64,000 nucleotides of DNA from Cristatella mucedo. Lineage: Eukaryota; Bryozoa; Phylactolaemata; Cristatellidae. The translations under genes and the position numbers were made by a program. Positions 50,802 through 62,800 of the stretch are shown piece by piece (within the stretch, counting starts at the first letter, position 1; every line of letters begins with the position of its first letter). Location: assembly GCA_009760855.2 (NCBI GenBank), contig WPIO01000038.1, positions 1,948,501 through 2,012,500 of the forward strand, read 5' to 3'. Below the pieces are notes generated by a model. It was not told the origin of the DNA. It did not search any database and saw only the letters and a program-made list of their open reading frames with translations.

Positions 50802-52483
50802 ATGCCTCAAAAGTGCGTTAATACCGTGGACCATTTTTGCTGTATTTGTGGGAAGTAAAGTTTGCCAACCAGAACAAAAGCATCCCTTCTCAAGTGAAGA
50901 AGGTATATTATCTTTACTTCGGATGCAAGATTGGTGACTAAGACCAGACTAGGGTCCCACACATTTACTGTGCTACATGTACAACACAAATTCTATAGTA
51001 ATTAAATGGCAAAAGACCATCAATGCCGTTTGCAGTCAATATGGTGTGGAAATAGCCAAGCCCCCACTGTTACTTCTGCTTAATTTATCCTCCCTCTTTC
51101 CGGCGGAATAACAAAGCAGAGGTAGTGGGGAATGGTCTACCCATCATTCACTCCGCCTGCATTAAGACCAGTTCCACATGGTGAAGGACTTCTTATTACT
51201 AAACCTCGGGCAGAAGTTTCTCTTGATTCATCTGATGAGGACGAGGGTGAGCCAACCTGTTCTTCTCCTGGTACGTCAGAAGTATGAGAGCCGATATCTA
51301 CTGTGGCACATCATCAACCCCCACACCTAATAGCACCGGAAGAACTAACTGATCTGCTAAATGGTTCTTGATTTGAACTTATCCAGGGGAAATTGGGCAT
51401 AATTGCTAGAATCAAGACTCCAACAATGGAATCTTCTCAAAGATGTCCCAATTACTTTAAATCGAAAGCGCCAGCACTTGGAGCTTTCTTCGGAAAAAAA
51501 CGTAATCTGGTATTCGGTTCCGACATTGAGGACCTCATAGGCCTTAAATATCACTCATGACCCACAAGAATGAATACTGCTTGTAGACTCTTCAAAACTG
51601 AGTCTTAAGGCTGTGCTTTTCTCCAATGGAAACCTTCTTCCATCTATTTTAGTAGCCCATGTTGTCCACATGAAAGAGTAACATGATACCTTAAAACAGC
51701 TGCTGAATTCCATTGACTATAAGATGTACAGCTGGCACCTCTGTGGTGATTTGCAAGGTAGCTGCCTTTGAATGGGGCTGCAGCAGGGATATACATAGTA
51801 CATGTGCTTCTTATTTGAGTGGAATAGCCAAGCATGGAAATTTCACTACTTGCGGAAAGAATGGACTGGCAGAAAAAATATAACAGTTGGAGAGAAGAAT
51901 ATCCAGCATCCGGCTCTGGTTGAATCAGGCAAAATACTTCTACCGCCCCACCACATCAAACTAGGTTTGATGAAGAAATTCGTGAAAGCCATAGACCGGA
52001 CATCACCAGGTTTATGATACCTGCATAAAAAATTCTCTTGACTCAGCAAAGCAAAGATCAAAGAAGAGTTTTTGTGGGTCCTCAGATTTGAGAGCTCTTC
52101 AAAGATGACCGGTTCAACAACCTTGCTGCATGGTAATGCGAAAACAAGCATGGAACGCTTGCCCATAGTGTCTGCAAACTTTCCCGGGAGTGTTTGAGCG
52201 GAAAACTACATGGAACTAGTAGAACACATGCTGATGCATCATCAGAAACTTGGCTCTGAAAATCCACTTCCTTCAGTCCCAGTTGGATTTCTTCCCTAAC
52301 AACTGTGGTATGGTTAGTGATAAACACGGTGACCGTTTTCACAAAGATATCGCAACAATGGAACAAAGATACCAGAGAAAATGTTTCACTACAATGCTGG
52401 CTGAATACTGCTGGACACTCCTCGATATGCTACCGAAGAGCTGTACAAGAGGCAGGCGAAGAAATATAAGAAGTAGTCTATGA
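50802..52483 (+). pseudogene. Pseudogene of a multi-copy animal protein of uncertain (probably mobile) origin
   Basis: From an ATG at 50802 the shifted frames read MPQKCVNTVDHFCCICGK, then RPVPHGEGL at about 51170-51195, a Ser/Asp/Glu-rich segment (SLDSSDEDEGEP), VDSSK, VAHVVHMKES, then HPALVESGKILLPPHHIKLG, MKKFVKAI and finally LKIHFLQSQLDFFPNNCGMV, DKHGDRFHKDIATMEQRYQR, YCWTL. I recall this block order from an uncharacterised protein repeated many times in cnidarian and arthropod genomes. I do not know its formal transposon class. At least eight stops or shifts break it. The N-terminal CxxC pairs suggest a zinc-binding module. Confidence 0.6.
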
Positions 52484-53739
52484 TTTCGTTTATTACAAGT
52501 ATTAACCGTAGGTCAATTACTATTGACGCGCGTTTCGTGATTTAAACATTAATTTATTGCAGGATTAAAAAAAGTAGAACCAATTTTGGAATTCGACAGT
52601 CATATTCGTATTGAGCACATACAAATTGGTAAGCAACGACTAATTTAGTTTCAGCAACATGACTTCGGTAAAAATATGTAGATCAGTTCAAAAGCTTTCG
52701 AAGACTCCCGAAAAGACGGACTCGGTGTTGGCTCCTCGGCAGCTAACATTTTTATAGGTCTCACCAATGCATCCCGTTGCTAAACATCCCCGTAATATTG
52801 CGGCAGCTGCTATTGCTGCTAATTTGCTTGGGTAATCTGAGGGTTTTCTTCACCGCCAGGCACACTAAAATGGCGCGCAGCACGTGAAAGTATACATCAA
52901 TGGTCCAAGAACAAGGAGACCCTCTGTCGGTTTGTATGCGCTTCGAAGGCTATCCCACCGTCCCTGTGACCTTTGTGACATCTGTGACCTCTGTGACCTC
53001 TGACTGATGTGGCCAGGCAGGCATTAAGGCCACCAAGGCCAGCAGTCCATCTACGTTTTCTCTTCGGATGTAGCAAATTATACGAGCCTGAGTTTGACTG
53101 TAAAGGTCGGTTGCTGGTGTTAGACGAACAACCTGCCTAAGCCGCCTGTCGATAGTGCTCCGTAGTCGTTCTGTGGCGTTCAGACCGTGCGACTGGCCGG
53201 GCCGCCCGCATGAAGACCAAACAAGGATTCACAACAACAGTCTTTAATTAGGTCATAATTGTTCGAGCAAGTTGGATTCTAATCTCAAATACGTTGCTTG
53301 GGAGTCGTTGCATTTGACAGCAAGATTACGAACTAGAGCGCACAGCCAGATCAACACAATAATGTTTGACAAATGCACGAGTGTCGTGCTGAAATTCAGT
53401 GTGCGATTTCCCGAACGAAGTAATCTAGGTATTCTCAGTAATTTCAAAACCATCTAATGGATCATCCCTGCTTTACCATGAGGTTTGGAAGATAGGCTAG
53501 GTGCTGTCACATTCCTTGAGTGACCACTTATTTTTCTGCAAGTTCGTTGGTCTATTAAACCCCGTTAAAATATTAATGGTTATCAGACCGAAGCCTATAA
53601 CCTCAGTAACGATTTCAATGTAGGGCGGTGCCATCGCACTTATTACTAAGGTTGAACGATTAAGCTACTTTTGTGGGCATAACCAACGTATTAATCTATG
53701 AGTTGATCCCGGAAAAAGGTGTGTTGATTCAATAATAGC
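52484..53739. other. No gene recognised; nonamer repeat inside
   Basis: Apart from the TGACCT repeat at 52967-52999, nothing recognised. Confidence 0.4.
52967..52999 (+). repeat. Four 9-bp units each containing a TGACCT-type half-site
   Basis: TGACCT at 52967, TGACAT at 52976, TGACCT at 52985 and TGACCT at 52994, each 9 bp apart (3-bp spacers). This equals direct repeats (DR3) of the nuclear-receptor half-site AGGTCA on the - strand. May be only a short minisatellite. Confidence 0.6.
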
Positions 53740-54525
53740 ATATTCAAGATTATAACGACCTTCTCAGGAATGCAGACTTGGGTAAAGTCACTCTACCTGT
53801 TTTACTTGATCTTTCGGAAGCGCTTGATGCAATTAATCACCAAATCCTTGTTGAGCGCCTCTCATCCAGCCTGGGTATCACTAGCACTGCACCACCATGG
53901 TTCAGATCATATCTCAGAGGAACACTCCAGAGTATTGATGTGAACAAACAAAGGTCATCCGAAGAACCGCTGAAGTGCGGACTACCTCAGGGCTCTGTGC
54001 TCGGTCGGCTTCTTTTCACAGTTTATACTCTGCCTTTTGCCGATGTGATTGCCAGGTCAAGCCAAGGCTTTTACGTCTATGCAGATTACACTCAGTTGCA
54101 CCTTTGCTTTGATCCCACTATGTGCTCTACCACGTCAGTTTCTGGACACTCGCTTGCTACATGTATTGCTGACATCCGTGCATGGATGGAGGCAAACGCT
54201 CTCAAACTAAATGACAACAATAAAAATTACTATTATTATAGGAAAACCAAGGTTAAATCACAATCTGGAAACATTCTTACTAACAATCCGATTTGCCAGC
54301 ACACGATTCTTTTTGCAATCTGCTCCAATATAATCTTTCACTAGATGAAAACATTAGCTTTGCAGTCACGTCTGCCTACATTTAGCTCAATAATACTACT
54401 AAAATTGGGTTTGCTTAGAAGAGATACTAAATATTAGTTAATCAACACATTTTTAACATCCTGTCTCGAATTCCGCAATTTAATGCTTGCTTGCTGACTA
54501 GTGTGTGCAATCAGGCGTTTACAGG
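53740..54525 (+). mobile_element. L2-like family A, RT half (+)
   Basis: Open from 53778: VLLDLSEALDAINHQILVER, WFRSYLRGTLQSIDV, LPQGSVLGRLLFTVYTLPFA, and catalytic box YADYTQLHLCF at about 54077-54110 (second Asp is Tyr). Breaks after about 54230, continuing shifted to a QAF/IRRLQ-like block at about 54500-54522. It stops there and the rest of the element follows on the other strand. Confidence 0.8.
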
Positions 54526-55195
54526 TAATAATAATAATATTACATTTAGCAGAGTGCCCTCAGAGAACGCAATCTCTTTGTAGGCATTTTAAATCTGCAG
54601 AAAATGTAGCGCGATCAATGACTAGTGGTAGCATGCTCAATAAACAACAAGAACAACATGGTTATGGGTGACATGTACAGGGTCACTATGAAAGTATGGT
54701 TAGTGGCAGCATGCACAGTGTGTCAGCACGAATAAGCACATAAAGGTCGAATCACCACAGGAGCCCATTTAATGTTTTCATAAATAAATGCGTTTTTAGT
54801 TTTTTTTTAAATGTAGACAAGTCAGGAGATGTTGTGACGGATGTCGGGAGTGAGTTTCAAATTTTGGGAGCATAGGAACTAAAAGCACGGTCTCCAAAAG
54901 ATTTGGGTTTTTTACAAGGTGATTGAAAACAATCAGATTGCGGAAAGCGGGTGGAACGATGCTTAGCCTGGTGGGGCAGCAGATCTGATAGGTAGGCTGG
55001 AGCCAATGAATGAAGAAACCTCAAAGTGTGCGACAAAACCTTGAAGTCGATCCGTTGCTTGACTACTCGTCAGTGCAGGTCGGCGAAAAGTGGTGTGATG
55101 TGGCAACTGCTAGGCTCACGACAGACATGCCTAGCTACAAAGTTTTGCACCAGCTGTAAGCGCCTGATTGCGCAGGCAGGTAGACCGGAATGACC
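54526..55195 (-). mobile_element. L2-like family A, 3' half (-), inverted against the RT half
   Basis: On the - strand begins LPACAIRRLQLVQN at about 55195 and runs through HITPLFADLH, the ORF end, the 3' UTR, hairpin (54553-54590) and (AAT)n tail at about 54526. It supplies exactly the part missing from the + strand RT half, with about 30 bp overlap at IRRLQ. Confidence 0.8.
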
Positions 55196-56995
55196 AGTAA
55201 TGGCCGGTGCAGTCGATCGTAATAATACGAAATTTTGTTGATACATTGAGGTATGGCCTAGTGTAATATGCAATCCAAAAATCCAATTTGGAGCAACGAG
55301 CAGCAATTTTCTGATAGATTGCATTAGTTACCAACACCTTTGCAGCTCCTTTGCATGTGGGTGCGTGTGTAATAGCATGCAATTAGACTGGTACATTATA
55401 ACGACTGCACCACAGTGGTCGCTCGAAATTTCAGCTTCGTATCGCCGACTTCCATTCGAATTTCGCTTAATAAAAGATAAACGTAGCTTCCTTCGGCTAC
55501 AGACAGATATGCTCGCATCATGTCATCCAGCTTCTGAGTAGCTGTAGCCACTGCCATGAAGTGCCGACAGCGTTGAAGGACGCCGCTCTCTGCTGCTGCC
55601 CGCATCCCGCTAGCTGCAACCTTGTGCACAGCTCCATCCTAGCTTCGATGAAGCATTGGCAGTCCATCCCGTTGGCACTTGCTTTGCAAGCCTATCTGAG
55701 CTGATTAGAAGGACCGTTCCCCGCCGTTTGCGGTACTGCAGCTGGCTGTCTTAGCCGTATTGTTTGCTGACGTGTTGTCAGCTCCTGCTCGTTGACTTGA
55801 GCTCTGGCTCAAAGAGCTTCTTCTTGAGTCACTTTTCGGCCCCCATTCCCCCACGGGCCAACTGTAACAAAAGGCTGCTGAAAGGCTTGTGAACGTGACT
55901 CTTCGCCAGCCGCAGTGATCAATAGACTAATAGATCGCTAAGCACGTTTTGCGTACCCTCCTAGTAAGCAGGGTTCGGAAATTATCCAGGCAGCTTGCCG
56001 TTGCTGCTGTTGTTATGTGACCCCGTGTTGCTGTCCAAGTGAACACTAGTAATCGTATTCGCAGGCTGATTTTCCGTTGAGCCGTAGATCTCTCAAATAT
56101 GCTAGTTTTGAGGTTCGGCGTGTTGAAAGATCCTTACTTAATCACTGTTTGTGCTGCTACTGCCGCTACTTGTTCAACCACTTGATGCAAGCTTGATGAA
56201 GCGCGAGAAGCTCCCCAATCTAGAGTCAAACCTTTTGATTACAATTGCTTGGTAAAGTTACATTTCCACTATTGATGGAAGAGTTATGAGTTTTTGACTT
56301 GGTACAAATCAAAATGGATTTGGAGGAAACGCACAATAAGAGCTGAATGGTATAAAGATTTAAAAAACGCCGAGCAGCCCATTGTTAGCGATGTAGTGAC
56401 ACTAGGAAAACACGTTTGTCAGCCGAGGAGTACACCCTTACGCCGATGTCCGCTTAACAGCATTAGCGCAAGGCATACTCAGTAATAAAACAACACTCGT
56501 GGAGAGAAGTCATGCATTCGATATCTAGGGGGTATCCTAAGGTACTTCAAAAATCTAAAAGTGATCGTTTTTGTGATGCTTGGAGCAAAGTGCTGTTATT
56601 CGGAGCTCTGCGAAAGTAAGTTAAAAGAGTTTTTTTTGTTGCCCAAAGACCAAGAAATGGCAATTTCAACGTATGCCAACTTATTCCATGGCAAGAAGCT
56701 GTGAAATGGTCATGACCGTCACGACCAGACAGGGTAGTCAAAATATAGAGAACATTAGCACGGTGCAAGCTTTCGGGACGGCACGTTCACATGGTAGAGG
56801 TAGCAGTAAATGTGACTTTCAAATCCTGGTTTGTGCATGCTATGCCCATTTGAGCCAGTAACTCTGTACAGCAATCTTCTGCAAGTGTATGATGGTTCAA
56901 AGTTTGATGTAGACTCATCAAACTACACGCTGATTTTGGTCCACAACCAGAATGTGTGAATGTGCTACTAGAGTGCTAGTACACTATGTGCTAAT
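55196..56995. other. No gene recognised
   Basis: About 1.8 kb. ORFs of 60-84 codons (for example - strand 55396-55629, 56547-56768) carry no recognisable domain. Confidence 0.4.
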
Positions 56996-57480
56996 GCTAA
57001 AATTCGGGCTTGTTTAGATGAGGATACCACGTCTAAATTGGTCCATGCATTTGTGACATCCCGACTGATTTCTGTAACTAGCTGCTTACTGGCCTACCGG
57101 CATGTGCAATCAGGCGATTACAGCTTGTGCAAAACTCTGCAGGTAGGCTTGTCTGCCCTAAACGTCGCAGTTGCCACATCACACCACTTCACGCTGACCT
57201 GCACTGGCTACCAGTCAAGCAACGGATTGACTTCAAGGTTTGGTCGCTCACTTTTAGGTCACATCATTCTTTCGCTCCAGCCTATCTCTCAGATCTACTC
57301 CCCCACCAGGCCAAGCATTGTACCACCCGCTTTTCGGAATCCAACAGTCTACCAATACTTCGTACAAACCTCAAATCCAATGGAGACCGCGCATTTAGTT
57401 CGTATGCTCCTAAAGCCTGGAACTCCCTCCCGCCTTGCGTCAGAACATACCCTGACTCGACCACGTTTAAAAAGAACTTG
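56996..57480 (+). mobile_element. L2-like family A, left part of an interrupted copy
   Basis: NAKIRACLDEDTT-like block, then SRLISVTSCLL (shift), QNSAGRLVCPKRRSCHITPL, HADLHWLPVKQRIDFKVWSL and the ORF end up to TTFKKNL. Open in frame 57127-57480. Interrupted at 57480. Confidence 0.8.
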
Positions 57481-57774
57481 TGGTTTTGTTTATGTATACC
57501 CCAGTCTGCGACAGCACCTAAATGTTGTTATCTGCCAATGCTAGGCTGGGTGGCCCACCCGACCACCGGCTAGCCAATCGGAGCGCAGCTAGGCGTTGGT
57601 AACAGCGCCAACGAATCAGAGCGCAGCGTTCCGGTACCGCAGACGACAGAAGCGGACGAACGTCTGCTGGTGGGCAGTGGCCTTCCGCCGGCTCAGTGTG
57701 CAGATGAAATAAATTGGTGGTGTTCCTCGTCGGCTAGCGTTCTGTGCCGCTCGCAACAATTATTCAGACTACAT
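57481..57774. mobile_element. 294-bp insertion in a family A copy, 6-bp flanking repeat
   Basis: AACTTG lies at 57475-57480 and again at 57775-57780, flanking a segment with no similarity to family A. The segment starts TGGTTTTG, contains GGGTGGCCCACCC, is GC-rich in the middle and has AATAAA at 57708-57713. A solo LTR (usual duplication 4-6 bp) or a non-autonomous DNA element would fit. It does not end in CA at the boundary given by the longest repeat. Confidence 0.65.
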
Positions 57775-58052
57775 AACTTGAAAAAAAACACCTATTTAGG
57801 ACAGCATTTAGTGGGTCCCTGTGATTCGTCCTTCCTGTGCTTATGCGTGCTGACACTGTGCATACTGCCACGAATCACACTTGCATGCTGACCCTGTGCA
57901 TGTCACCCATAACCACGTTGTTTATGTTGTTTATCAAGCATGAAATTACTCACGATTCAATCGCGTTTCGCTTTGCAGCATATGTAAAGCGCCTAGGAAG
58001 AAATTGAGTTCTTTGAGGCAACTTTATCAAGTGCATTATTATCATTATTATT
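57775..58052 (+). mobile_element. L2-like family A, right part of the interrupted copy
   Basis: Resumes with AACACCTATTTAGGACAGCA, then TTTAGTGGGTCCCTGTG, 3' UTR, hairpin at about 57985-58025 (arm partly decayed) and an (ATT)n tail to 58052. Confidence 0.8.
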
Positions 58053-59961
58053 ACTAGAGAGTGGAAGCAAAACTGGTCGAGTGGAGGATGTTAGGTAATT
58101 GCAGCGAGGAACTGAACAACCGCTGGCGAACGCTTGGTTATAACATCAACAATCATAACCAAAATGTTCTAGTGGTTTTAGGGACAAGCAACGTTATGGG
58201 GGCTATCGTTGTTTACTGTGAACATTGCAATCAGCTCTGCTGCAGCGCTGTCAGCGTTCTGCTTGCCTGAAGTGATTGGTGGTTTCAGCGGCAAGCCGTA
58301 ACGTCGCGTTCGACGCCGACTCGACACGTAATGTCGATTCTCAATCTTCCGAGATGAGCGTTGAGATTCGGATGCTATTTCAAAAACTGGCAGCTATTGG
58401 AATAGCGGCGAGCAGCAGCTGTCAGGCTGCTGCTATCTGGTTGTACGACTACCGTAAGTTGCAACTACACGGAAGTGCTATTTGTAAACCTCGAATTCTT
58501 AGCTGCGGCCGCGTCCTAACTGCGAGCTTATCTTTTGTGGTAGAAAAGAAAAGCCCTTAAGATATCGGTCATAATAATGTCGAGATTTCCATTGAACTGA
58601 CAGGGCGTAGCTTACTTAGGTTGACCTATGCACATATTTGTACCTGGCTCGCTAGTCTTTGATTGGGCCATTAGTGCCTGTGCAGAAAAACACCCGACAA
58701 CTTTCCCCGATTGCAAAAGCTGGCGCTCTGCCCTGTGCGCATGCACGGTTACTGAGAGTGGTGACAGTTGCAGTAGTTAGGGTTCCAGTGATTAGTAGTA
58801 AGGAGGTTGCAGTGGTTGTAACTCACGTTTCATCAGTGAAGATTGGTCTCGCGATCACAATCTGCCGCGTCCCTGAAAAAATACGGCTAGCAATTGGCAC
58901 TAGAAGCTCTCCGTGGTCAGTAAAAATAATGTCCCACTAATAATGGACTTTGGAAAAGATTGCACCTATGAGATCGGCAAAGATAAGCTATTATTTCTAT
59001 AGTGGCAGTTACTGGCCGAGATCTTGGCCAGCTTGTAAGCTCAGAGAGAATTCGAGCGTTATCTACTGTTACCGTCGCTAGGTAACGAGGATCTTTGTAC
59101 TAGCATTCAATTGCTCGTGAAATGAATGAAGCTATACAGCCTTGATATTTCGTAATAGCGAGTCTAATACATTCACTTACGGTGTATGCTGGGCTAAAGA
59201 TTCAGCTCTGCATGGCAAGAAGCTCTCTGCATGCAACGACCGGTGAAACTACTGCGTCGGTGTCTGATAGAGCAGCCGGTATTGTTTACTAAAGAGTACA
59301 TCTAACTAGAAATTGTATCCGGGTAGGCCTGACGACCTTTTAATTAGTTAATTCAAGCATTTAGCATTTAAACTTAATTAATGCTCCAAGTTATGAAGTT
59401 AACGTAATTAATAAGTCAAGCTCACTGCAGCGTCAGGCTACGAGCGAAAACGTTCGTGAGTCTTTGTAAAAAGCTGAAAAATCTTTGCCATTCAAAAGAC
59501 ATTACGATTTTCATCCTTAGCCAAAAAGCACAAAACGCTTTTGAGGTAGCTCTAGAGCGTCATAGTCGGGTGTACTGTTAGCAAGACGCCTGAGCGCTGA
59601 TCTCAGCATTCTGCAATCCAGTTTTTGAAAATATTTCCTAATTGTATTAGTTAATTCTCATGTCGTCGCCGGCAATAAAACATTAAGCGCCAGGTCATAC
59701 TCTTTAAGTGGTTAGCAGGTTAGTAGGTCAGTAACGTTGGTGGGTGGTTGTGCTGTTGGCTCGTGCTCCAATCCGGGACGCTGGTAAGTAAGAGGGTTTA
59801 CCGGGATACGCTAAGCCGACACAGGCAGACGTTGAGTTCGCCACTGCATTCATCATTATAAAGTAGTAAAAGAATATAAATAAAAAAAAGCATTTGAGCT
59901 GTACCAAGTAATATGCGCCGCGAGGATGTGCACGTGTACCATGCTAAGTAATGCTCTCCGT
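58053..59961. other. No gene recognised
   Basis: About 1.9 kb. ORFs 58276-58560 and 58659-58940 have no recognisable domain. A SINE-like GGTTAGCAGG segment at about 59710 is too weak to call. Confidence 0.4.
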
Positions 59962-61500
59962 TAATAATAATAATGCACTAGATAAAGCGCCCTCAGAGAA
60001 CTCAATCTCTTTCTTGGCGCTTTACATTTGCCGCAAAGGGAAATGCGATTGAATGGTGAGTAATATCATGCTTGATAAACAAACAACATGAATAACATGG
60101 TGAGGGATGACATGCACTGGGTCAGCATGCAAAGGTGGTTAGTGGTGCATGCACAGTGTCAGCACGCATAAGTACATGGAGGGCGAATCACAGGGACCCA
60201 CTAAATGCTGTCCTAAATAGGTGTGTTTTTAAGTTCTTTTTAAATGTGGTCAAGTCAGGGGATGTTCTAACGCAAGTCGGGAGGGAGTTCCAGGCTTTGG
60301 GGGCACTAGAACTAAGTGCACGTCTCCAAAGGATTTAAGGTTTGTACGAGGTATCGGTAGACTGCTCGATTCCGAGAAGTGGGTGGTACGATGCTTGGCC
60401 TGGTGGGGGAGTATATCTGAGGGATAGGCTGGAGCGAAAGAATGAAGGGACCTAAAAGTGAGCGACAAAATCTTGAAGTCAATCCGTTGCTTAACTGGTA
60501 GTCAGTGCAGGTCGACGTGAAGTGGTGTTATGTTGCAACTGTGACGCTCACAACAGACAAGCCTAGCTCTTGAGTTTTGCACCAGGTGCAATCGCCTAAT
60601 CGCACATGCCGGTAGGCCTGTAAGCAGTCAGTTGCAGAAGTCGAGACGGGATGTCACGAATGCATGGACCAACTTGAACGTGGTATCCTTATCTAAGCAA
60701 GCTCGAGTTTTAGCAATGTTATATAGCTGAAAGTAGGCAGATTTGAATGTGGAGCTGATGTGGTCGTCTAACGAGAGGTCACTTTGGAACATGACACCTA
60801 GATTTCGAGCTGATTCAAGAGGAGACATGCTGGCAGAGCCAATTTTGAGCGTCAGCCTTTCCAATTTCTGAATCACTCTGGGTTTGCCCATAGCTAGTAA
60901 GTTAGTTTTATTATCGTTTAATTTTAGAAAATTTGCTGCCACCCATGTGCGGATGCCATCAATACTTGCAGCAAGTGAGTTGAGAGAATTTGAGGTGCTC
61001 GAAGGCTGGGAGCGATCAAAGCAAAGGTATAACTGAGTTTTATCCGCATAGAACGAAAAGCCTAGATTGCGCTTGGCAATCACATCAGCAAGAGGGAGAG
61101 TATAAACCGTGAAAAGAACCGGACCTAGCACGGAGCCCTGAGGTATGCCATTTTTGTGAGGTACCTCAGATGATCTTTGTCCATTCACGTCAATAATCTG
61201 GAGTCTTTCACTGAGATAGGATCTGAACCATTGCAGAGCAGTGTTAGTGATGCCCAGGCGAGATGAGAGACGCTCTAGAAGAACTTTTTGATCGATAGTA
61301 TCAAATGCTGCCGAATGATCGAGCAAAACAAGGAGAGATACTCTACCCATGTCTGCATTCCTAAGTAGGTCGTTGTATACCATAAGCAGTGCTGACTCTG
61401 TGGAGTGATTAGCTCTAAAGCCATACTGGAACTTACTAGCAAGTTTGTTGGTGGATTTGATAAATGCACGAACGGCGTATGCTATGTAGAAAAGGCTGAA
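59962..61500 (-). mobile_element. L2-like family A, longest copy (RT to tail)
   Basis: On the - strand: GFRANHSTESALL at about 61440 (shifted), then a 251-codon frame 61383-60628 with VSLLVLLDHSAAFDTID, LGITNTALQWFRSYLSERLQ, IPQGSVLGPVLFTVYTLPLA, catalytic box FYADKTQLYLCF (second Asp is Lys), AANFLKLNDNKTNLLAMGKP and HAFVTSRLDFCN. A Ser codon has become TGA at about 60627. The C-terminus, 3' UTR, hairpin (about 59983-60025) and (AAT)n tail follow. 5'-truncated within the RT; no endonuclease. Confidence 0.88.
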
Positions 61501-62462
61501 GCATTAGTTACAACGCGTAGGAATTCCATATTCAAGGACTTGCTCTGAACGTCTTAATCTAACTTGCATCTACGAACTTTAGGCATTTTTTGGAATTGGG
61601 ATGCATGCGATAAATCCCAGGGTTTTAATTGGTCGGCTGGACCGAAACGTAGAGGCAGATTCTCCTGCTGATGAGTCTATCAACTTGGCTCCCCCGCCCC
61701 CAAAAGAATATTGTGTAGTGTGATGAAGTAGTAGACCAAATCTGTGGGAAATCGGTCTAAAATATGTGGGAAAGTCTGTCGTGTAAACGCAGCTTCAGGG
61801 GAATCCATGGTATGCAGCTCATTGCCTCGTAGGAGGCGGCGATGATTGGCGGTCAAGAGGAATGCCAGCCAGCCAGCTCAGGAGTAAATAGAATTTCACC
61901 TTATCCTACTGCTGAATGCACGGGATCGACTTCGGAGTGAAGCAGCAGGAGAGAAACGGCCTAACGCTCCACCTTGATTTTGATCGGAAGCTGCGCACGT
62001 TGCCTACTTTAACTTGGGGTTGCCCGTGGGCATCGTTGACCGTCGGCGAAACTACGCCTCTATCACGAAAGCAGTTGACCTTTCGCAAAGCTTTTGATCG
62101 TGCCATTTATCACCAGAGATTGATGTCAAAAGAACAGGAAGAGCAGCCGAACTTTTAAGGTTAGATAGGGTCAGATCACTAAAACGCACCGCCGACTTAG
62201 CATATGTACGAGAGTCGCGGGTAAAAGCAAAAGGGCAAGTCAGAGGAGGCAACCATTTGCAGACGAGACCGCCGGAAAGCTGCGCTTTGGCGAGCGCTTC
62301 AGCCGGCTAATAACAGCCGGCGCCGAGCATGCAACATGACGGCGGTCACTACAGCAATCTTGCTGTGACGCTTGTGATTTGCAGGCAGGCGCTGTCGCAG
62401 GGTGGCTGGAGATCGCCTGCATAGTGCTGCAGAGGATGCGAAGCCCGCCGCAAGCCGAGTAT
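61501..62462. other. No gene recognised
   Basis: Nothing recognised on either strand. Confidence 0.4.
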
Positions 62463-62800
62463 TCCCACTGGAGACGGGCTACCGCCTGCGCATTGATGGC
62501 AGCCAATCCCTGTAGTCTGTGGCCGCTCGCCGACTCCAGCGGCAGATGAGAGATATAAGTCGACAGACGTTGCATGTTTTCTACAAAATTGGAGAGGATC
62601 GCGTTAATAGCTGCAAACAATGCTGACCAAGCAGATCGCTCTCATTGAAGACGGGCTGCTGCAGCCACAGCGTTGGTGGCAGCCCGCACCCTTAATCCTG
62701 AGCCGCTCCAACGGCAGTGGAGATGTAGGAGTCGAAAGAAGATTGTAGTTTTGCTACAGTATTTGAAAGAATTGCGCTAGTAGTTACAAGCGAGAGAAGT
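62463..62800. repeat. Two-unit imperfect tandem repeat, period about 177 bp
   Basis: Shared landmarks: GACGGGCT at 62473 and 62650; GGCAGCC at 62499 and 62678; CGACAGACGTTG-like versus CGAAAGAAGATTG; AATTGGAGAGGATCGCG versus AATTGCGCTAG. The period is a multiple of three. On the - strand both units read AILSN.V..xQ.x...YIS; the first unit is open (frame 62620-62240). Confidence 0.55.

Noticed and set aside
53740-55195. Twin-priming 5' inversion of the family A copy
   Set aside because: Twin priming leaves the tail at the outer end; here the (AAT)n tail is in the middle of the pair.
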